The notes under the pieces: model-generated | Databases searched by the model: none | Told to the model about the DNA's origin: nothing | Seen by the model: the letters and a program-made list of their open reading frames with translations, nothing else | Assembly: GCA_032622095.1 (NCBI GenBank) | Contig: CP136069.1 | Location: forward strand, 108,156,278-108,220,277 | Source of the DNA: Siphonodentalium dalli | Taxonomy: Eukaryota > Mollusca > Scaphopoda > Gadilida > Siphonodentaliidae | Direction: 5' to 3' | Length of the DNA stretch: 64,000 nt | Position numbers and translations under genes: made by a program | Shown: in pieces, positions 58,344 to 64,000 of the stretch | Position numbering within the stretch: position 1 is the first letter of the stretch | How the letters are laid out: the number at the start of each line of letters is the position of its first letter

Positions 58344-58743
58344 ACAATTTATTTTAATACACTGAGTGAGCAATTTTGAGAATTCAATAAAGTTTTGATC
58401 CGAAAGTTTGACAACATTTTCGATTTTCTCTTCAGTTACACGTCCCAACGTCACGCCAATTCAGCCCAATATTGTGGGCACGGGGATTGCCTGGATTAGT
58501 ACCCAAATAAATTATGTTGTTAAAGCGCATTGACAAATACATAATCTTGAGTATATTCTCCACACTATAATCGAAAAATACAAAGGAATGGACACACGAT
58601 TCAATCCAAATGGTTTATTTAAAAAACACTCCCGCCAAGAAACGCCCACTGATAACAAGCGCAGAATTTGTACCTGTGAACACGTGGTGTTGGAATGTGG
58701 GGCGCACAATGGGGACTGTCATTTATCATGGCTATAACTATTG

Positions 58744-59204
58744 CTGATGGGGTCATTGTCACAAAGCATCGATCACATTCGTAGCCAGCTTTTTAAATCG
58801 ATCACAAATGTAGCCAGCTTTTTTATGGTGATCACATTTGTAGCCAGCTTTTCATATTCATGCGAGCCTCAATGAACAAGATAAGGTTAAGCTCATTGTT
58901 CTGAGTTGATGGATGAAAAACAACTTGAATTTTAATTTGATATTAGTTCATCTAATACTCTAACGTTTATGATCAATGTCGTTAGAATGCTCGAATTATA
59001 TTCCAATATAAGTTAATAAACGAAGTCAGTTTTGGAGAATGACGTCGACATTTTAGTCACGAGCGCGATGACGTCATATCTCGCGCCATATAAAGCATGC
59101 AATTAGAAAAGCTGGCTCCGGTGAAAAGCTGGCTACATTTGTGATCGATTTAAAAAGCTGGCTACGAATGTGACCGGAGCCTTGTGACAATGACCCCATC
59201 GGCA
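58744..59204. mobile_element. 0.46-kb MITE with 'agccagctttt' subterminal repeats
   Basis: Inverted ends GATGGGGTCATTGTCACAA / TTGTGACAATGACCCCATC. Subterminal 'cacattcgtagccagctttt' and 'cacaaatgtagccagctttt' recur and are mirrored at the right. Flanks share ATAACTA, a likely 7-8-bp target duplication, and the paralogous copies near 23340 and 23810 lack it. Confidence 0.82.
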
Positions 59205-60243
59205 TAACTAATAGCCATTCGGTAATAAATAAATGACATTAATTGCAAATTCAAACATAATATATCTTAGATTTAGTGTTAGTATCAATTGACCATTTAT
59301 CGAGTGTTGCCATTGAACTTATTGATCAGCTGATGACGATGAAAACGTCTCGAACCTTGCCGATGTCAGCGCAACAATGATAAAATACTGTATAGCACAA
59401 ATGTGCATCGATCGGCCGTTTTGTTCTCTCGTTTGATTAATAAAATTATTATTCTCCGCGCATTAACACTGCCAAATACTCAAGTAAATTGGCCATATCA
59501 TGATGTGAAAAATCAAAGAAATGACATTGTATAACATTAGTTACTTTTATTTGAACACTGCGCAAATCAATTCCGAATAGTGCTGCATTTACCGCGAATT
59601 ACTCAAGTTATCGGCACTGTCTTGTCATTTTATATTGAATATGATTGCTCAAAATTTCACTAAGAGAAAGCACTTTTCTCGATCGTAAGATACAATGTAG
59701 GCACGAAAGAATTGTTTAATTTATTAATTGCACAAGATATGTGCGGTGCGAATGTATTGACTGCAATGTCAAGGTCAAAAACCGGTGCGTTGTAAATTGA
59801 AGTAAACAAAAAAACACGTGCGTTGTAATCGATGGCACAATGTTGACTAGTTTGGACTAATAATGCAGACAATTGTAACTGAATTTACACGTTACTATCC
59901 AAGAGTTGATAGGCCACTTGATGATTTATTTTAAGTTTCATTTCACCAAGTAGCCATTGCTTAAAACATTAATAAATCACCCAATTTCGTGATATGGTTT
60001 TCCGATAGAGAAATTGAAACTGAAAGTCACATTGATCTGTTGATAAAACAAAACTTACCTTTTGTTTGTTTATTACATTTATTGTTATAAAATATAAATA
60101 TAAAACCTACTAAATATTCACCATACTATCATGCTTGGGGAGGGGGATTCACAACTCTGAATTTTTGTTTACTCCCAGTCGATCCCCATCCATACAGATG
60201 AACATAATTTCATAAATCAAGAGCCACATAACATTTAGTAATA

Positions 60244-60420
60244 AGAAAGACAATCTGTTTTAAATTGGTGTCTATAGGAAGTTTCAGTGTTCCTGCTTGA
60301 AGTCTCAAGCGCAAGGAAATGGCTACTTTTCTCCAGACAGGGCACCGGCTATGTGCTTCTCAAATACGGCACATTCCCCAAACCCCTAGCGGAAACACTG
60401 TACAAACCAATATATATGGT
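60244..60420. other. Short unique stretch
   Basis: Nothing recognised. Confidence 0.4.
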
Positions 60421-60470
60421 AAACGAGAGGCCGATCATGATCTGCTGATGCTTAGCCCATGCCTTCAACT
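60421..60470 (+). repeat. Helentron-like 5' end, isolated and mutated
   Basis: AAACGAGAGGCCGATCATGATCTGC then 'gatgcttagcccatgcc': the usual start with a damaged palindrome. Confidence 0.55.
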
Positions 60471-60838
60471 ATACCGACCATATCGGCGATTTAGAACTTA
60501 ATCCGTGTGCGCAACCTCTCAAATGAAAAATCCAGTCTCTTGTAATTAAACTGTTTGTATAGCATCTGTTAATTAAATTTAGAACAGAGCCATAATTTTT
60601 TTTAAATGTGCAGATCAAGATGTACAGTAATAAGCATCATGCAGGTTGGATTTTTCTCATAAAATTAATAAACATACAGGTACACTTATTTGGCACACAA
60701 GAGTAGGCACTTTGGTGGAGTCTGATGATGATGTTAGATGCTGACACTGCTAGTCCACAGGGTCAGTGTCTGGTTGTTCCCATAGCAGAGGAGTTATAAA
60801 TGGGTAAAGGACGTTTTGGATCATCTTAAAGTCATTTT
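60471..60838. other. Intron, nothing recognised
   Basis: AT-rich; no UBR5 UBA-domain exon seen. Confidence 0.4.
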
Positions 60839-61008
60839 GTACCATATTTTTCATATTTTTGGTAGTTTCGTACCACATTTTTGGTAGTTTCGTACCTTAT
60901 TGTTTTGTCGTTTCGTACCATGTAGGAAGTACAAAATAAAAAAAAGTAAGCAAACAATCCGGTATGAAACAACCAAAAACATATGGTATGAAACGACCAT
61001 GGTATCTG
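60838..61008. repeat. Small foldback of 'ttttggtagtttcgtacc' units
   Basis: Three plus-strand units (tggtagtttcgtacc, tggtagtttcgtacc, tgtcgtttcgtacc) are followed by two inverted ones (ggtatgaaacaacca, ggtatgaaacgacca). Confidence 0.8.
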
Positions 61009-61127
61009 TTTGGCTTATGATTAAGTTCTGAAGTGCTCTTTGTGCCACTGTCAGGTGTACTCGATTACTACTCCAGCAATGTTCAGAATCCTATCCCACG
61101 ACACTGGTATGAAGCGTCTAGAAATTT

Positions 61128-61440
61128 GAATGACCAAAGCTACAACCTGTAGCCCGTCCAAGATGGCTGCTGGCGGCCACGTTTTATGGCCGAACAACCC
61201 CAAAATGACTCGTTCCCATCTACATGTCAATATTAACATCCATGACAAATTTCATGATGATCAGACGAGCAGTATGACCTGTAGCCCGCGCCAATGGATT
61301 GAATTTTGAAATCCAAAATGGCCACTGGCGGCCATGTTTTTTGGCCGAATGACCCCAAAATGACTCGTTCCCATCTACATGTCAATGTCAACATTCATGA
61401 CAAATTTCATAAAGATCAGACCAAAGGTATGGGATAGCTC
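61128..61440 (+). repeat. Two units of the 'AAGATGGCTGCTGGCGGCC' family
   Basis: About 170-bp period: 'gctgctggcggccacgtttt' at 61166 and 'gccactggcggccatgtttt' at 61321, each followed by 'ccaaaatgactcgttcccat'. Related to 25000-26830. Confidence 0.88.
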
Positions 61441-61616
61441 ATGTGCAGATGCAAATGGTTAATAATTTCTCAACTGGAATACAGAGTAATCAATCACAGT
61501 TTGACAGATACATAAACACATCTACAAGGCACCAGTTGTATCATTCAATAACACAGTGGGTGCTCAGTGGAGTAATCTTCTCTTAAAGACTTTCATAGTG
61601 CATGACAAACAGATGA

Positions 61617-61806
61617 GTTATAAAGGGTCATAACTCTGTTAAAATATATCGGATTAAACCCATATTCGAACTTGATCTGTATTTAGGGGTCAGAAATTCA
61701 TATACCAAATATGGTGTCGATCAGATGAAAAATATTTGAGTCACCCTGGCTTGGATGAATTATATTTAAAAACAAGAGTGGAAACAGGTGGAAAGGGTTA
61801 AATATA
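61617..61806 (+). repeat. Pearl-like copy, left part (split by transposon)
   Basis: Parallels 33783-33974 ('gggtcataactctgttaaaa', 'tgatctgtatttaggggt') up to 'aaagggttaa'. It continues after the transposon at 63244. Confidence 0.85.
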
Positions 61807-63243
61807 CAGTGAAAACTGCAATTTACGACCACTGCCGTGACCGACCACCTGTCTTTTCCGACCAAATTCCTTTTGTACGGACACTTTTCGCTATATAAAC
61901 GACCTGCCGTGAGCGACCTCCTGTCTAACGCGACCACCGGTCGGTATATCGCGGCAAAAACATAAATATTTACTTGTTATGAATGACCAATTCCATCGAA
62001 AAAATATATAATTTGTGCACGAAAAAGTAAAACTTTAAATGCACAAACTTATGTACTTTTATTCCCCGTTCTGAACCCCCCGAGTCTGTCAGTGTTCGAT
62101 GCGCGTGAGGGTATTAGTTTCACATATCAATTAAGGTTACCGGATATTTAAAGAGGTGAGAATTGATGGCTGGTGATTAAGAATGTATGAATAGAAGACA
62201 CTTGAGGGTCATTTGGTAGATAAAAGGGTTTATGTAAGCAGTTAATTATGGAGTCACTTTGGCCTCGAGAATGGATTCATGTTTACATTTCGCAGACGCA
62301 CGGTCTGGAATTGTATTGTTTTACTTATAATCTACGGAAAGCTTAAAATCACCTCGGCTTGTATTACGTGGGCTTCTTCTACCTATATAGGTTCAAAGAC
62401 CGCATTGTCACAGTTATATCTGTACACTCTGTACCATGGCTGGGGAGACGTTTTTAACTGCATTATGTCCACTGAGACAGCCGTAGAAGAAAGACAATTA
62501 TCAGTGAAACCTGCAGCTCAACCAAAGTTAGACAAGTTCTTTCTTGTCAAGCAATAACATTGTGGCAAAATTATTAATGTGTGTGAATAGCTGACCAGTT
62601 TAATTGTGTTTATAATCAAAGGGGAAATACTCTATTTTTTAATGAATCTAATTCCCCCCCTGTTGTGTTCCCCAATCAGTTGCTAAGAAACAACCTTGAC
62701 CTTTGTCAAAATGTACTGGTGTTCTGACCACCAGCGGAAAAACCAGTTTTCTCTTGGAATATTTTATTGATTTCTCCCACTATACTTACCCAAATCATAG
62801 CTTGGATCGTTTGTTTGGGATTCATATTTATTAAACAAAAGATACAACAAAATGTTACATTAAATTAACTTGTTTCAATGTCAATTAGTGATTTTATTTC
62901 CAAAGTGTCTTCCTTCTGACGAAGTTCTGTCACGTGCCCGACGAGTTATCTGGTCAGCTGTTCTATCGTATTATTTTATTTAACATGCATATACCTGTAT
63001 AATACTCTGTTTTTGTTATTATTGTTGATATTAAGTATATCTTATTCAAGATTAAACATAAGTAAAACACATATAATCTCCATTATTTTCAACCAGTGGG
63101 TATCACTCATCAGATTCAGATACAACCATAGACACATCCTACACTGATACATAAATAGGTCAAACCCGTCGTCGCCGACCACTTGTCATGAACGACCATT
63201 TATCCTTGGCAAAATGGGTGGTCTCTCATAACAGGTTTCACTG
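61807..63243 (+). mobile_element. pogo/Tigger-like transposon, deleted
   Basis: Ends CAGTGAAAACTG and CAGGTTTCACTG form inverted repeats directly flanked by TA on both sides. Subterminal GACCACC / CGACCA motifs recur at both ends (61827-61950 and 63170-63235). Only the end of a transposase remains. TA duplication and CAGTG ends are typical of the pogo group of Tc1/mariner elements. Confidence 0.85.
62468..62557 (+). pseudogene. CENP-B/Tigger-type transposase C-terminus
   Basis: The frame ends MSTETAVEERQLSVKPAAQP then KLDKFFLVKQ and stop at 62555-62557. A terminal Q..LD.FF is a PIP-box-like PCNA-binding tail found at the end of many pogo/Tigger transposases. The DDE core and CENP-B-type DNA-binding domain are not visible, so this is a remnant. 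The 64 residues upstream in the same frame may be intron or unrelated. Confidence 0.55.
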
Positions 63244-63480
63244 TACAATACCAAAATCCATACAGATGAAGAACGTGCTAAGAAAGACCTAGGTAAGAAC
63301 TTTGAGGCAGATCCGAAGAAAATTGTTTGACTTAGATGCATCACATAGCATTTGTGTGCAGGGTTAATTATTTTCTAAACAGATCAACCAATCGATACCA
63401 AAAACTATACAGGTGAGGGGTGTGTCATTATAAACCTACATATCAAATATGAACACAATCGGACAAAAAATACTTAGGTC
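63244..63480 (+). repeat. Pearl-like copy, right part (split by transposon)
   Basis: Continues 61617-61806: 'caataccaaaa', 'gaacgtgctaagaaagacct', paralogous to 33979-34210. Confidence 0.85.
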
Positions 63481-63517
63481 CTAGATCTATGTATAACAAA
63501 AATCCAACATAAAACGT

Positions 63518-63645
63518 CTCAATCGGTACCGATTTCACCGAGTGTCTTTGCGACTGCAGCGTTCACTTTTTCATACAACAACAAATCGAACGTTAAAAGT
63601 TTCAATCGGTACCGATTTCACCGATTGACTTACCGACTGCGACGT
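63518..63645 (+). repeat. 83-bp tandem dimer
   Basis: 'caatcggtaccgatttcacc' starts at 63520 and 63603, with 'gactgc' and 'gcgttcac' in each unit. Confidence 0.88.
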
Positions 63646-63662
63646 AATGCGTTCACCCTTGG

Positions 63663-63706
<44 letters not shown>
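63663..63706. repeat. (AT)n plus poly-T
   Basis: Simple repeat. Confidence 0.95.
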
Positions 63707-63710
<4 letters not shown>

Positions 63711-63824
63711 ATTTATTCAATTTTTCTATATATTATTTACATGTAGTATTGTATACATAACACAAAACATTTACTAATATAATACTACGAGATGGGGAGG
63801 GGTGGGGTCACTGGCACTCCAACT

Positions 63825-63870
63825 TTCTCTCTCTCTCTCTATCTATCTCTCTCTCTCTCTCTCTCTCTCG
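63825..63870. repeat. (CT)n microsatellite
   Basis: Interrupted once by 'atctat'. Confidence 0.95.
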
Positions 63871-64000
63871 CTTAAATGAAAATATTTATATTCTAATTGT
63901 TCGGTGCTAGTGATTTTATATTAATTTCTAAATCTATTAGTTTAATAAAGATAAAGTTGAAAAGATTAAATATTCATAAGATATTAAAACTGTCCCGGGA

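Larger units (their letters stand above)
57134..60243 (-). mobile_element. Second copy of the TAA-type TIR element, partial and interrupted
   Basis: Reverse complement of about 22267-24290, including the 'gagtccccattgtgcgcccc' and 'tcatcgtcatcagctgatca' segments, but with only one 476-bp unit. It lacks both terminal repeats. It is interrupted by insertions at 57230-58343 and 58744-59204. It diverges by several percent from 20651-24897, unlike the gap-flanking copies. Confidence 0.85.

Noticed and set aside
62279..62470. Upstream part of the 92-aa frame as transposase
   Set aside because: Only the last ~30 residues resemble a Tigger-type tail; the rest is hydrophobic, with no helix-turn-helix or DDE signature.

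Overview
This is animal nuclear DNA, most likely from a bivalve mollusc. It is AT-rich and gene-poor. It is packed with interspersed repeats built from a 'gggccataactc ... cgaactcgatctgtattttggg ... accaaatttggtt' core, ACGG/ACAG microsatellites and terminal hairpins, an architecture known from the bivalve pearl / Helentron-like elements. The species cannot be named from the sequence alone.

Only one host gene is recognised: UBR5 (hyd), a HECT-type E3 ubiquitin ligase, on the minus strand. Four short consecutive internal exons lie at 54582-54816, 46784-46995, 27034-27156 and 8605-8715. Each has AG/GT splice sites and the phases match exactly. Together they encode 227 residues, from the last helix of the UBA domain through the acidic linker into the RCC1-like beta-propeller. 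Exons for the N-terminus and for everything after the fourth exon are not in the window. The introns are about 7.6, 19.6 and 18.3 kb, so the rest of the window is intron filled with transposons.

Layout from left to right. 1-820: repeat tail and a decayed LINE reverse-transcriptase end. 1158-4751: a compound Penelope-like structure with 1.14-kb inverted arms, a zinc-finger ORF and a 14-bp target duplication. 5151-6412: two adjacent Helitron-like elements. 6425-8240: a MITE, a roughly 39-bp minisatellite and tRNA-derived SINE pieces. 8605-8715: UBR5 exon. 8889-15018: Harbinger-like MITE and Helentron-like arrays. 12022-17546 and 17647-22962: near-identical 5.3-5.5-kb copies on either side of a 100-N gap, probably an unpurged haplotype duplication. 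20651-24897: a 4.2-kb TIR element with a TAA target duplication. 25000-26830: 'AAGATGGCTGCTGGCGGCC' array. 27034-27156: UBR5 exon. 29294-33585: a giant palindrome carrying a zinc-binding-type ORF. 33785-34880: Helentron-like array. 36606-40439: MITE, Helitron fragment and an element with CCGCGGTA-rich ends. 43588-45990: more arrays. 46784-46995: UBR5 exon. 48748-52297: long-TIR element. 52817-53409: nested Helentron-like element. 54582-54816: UBR5 exon. 55298-56400: hAT element with BED-finger remnant. 57134-60243: second copy of the 20.6-kb TIR element, with nested insertions. 61807-63243: pogo/Tigger-like element. 63520-63870: simple repeats.

Several insertions can be proven by comparing paralogous copies inside the window, which give the empty sites and an order of insertion. 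No rRNA, functional tRNA, CRISPR array or bacterial-type operon was seen. Family names for the transposons are inferred from end structure and target-site duplications; none was checked against a database.
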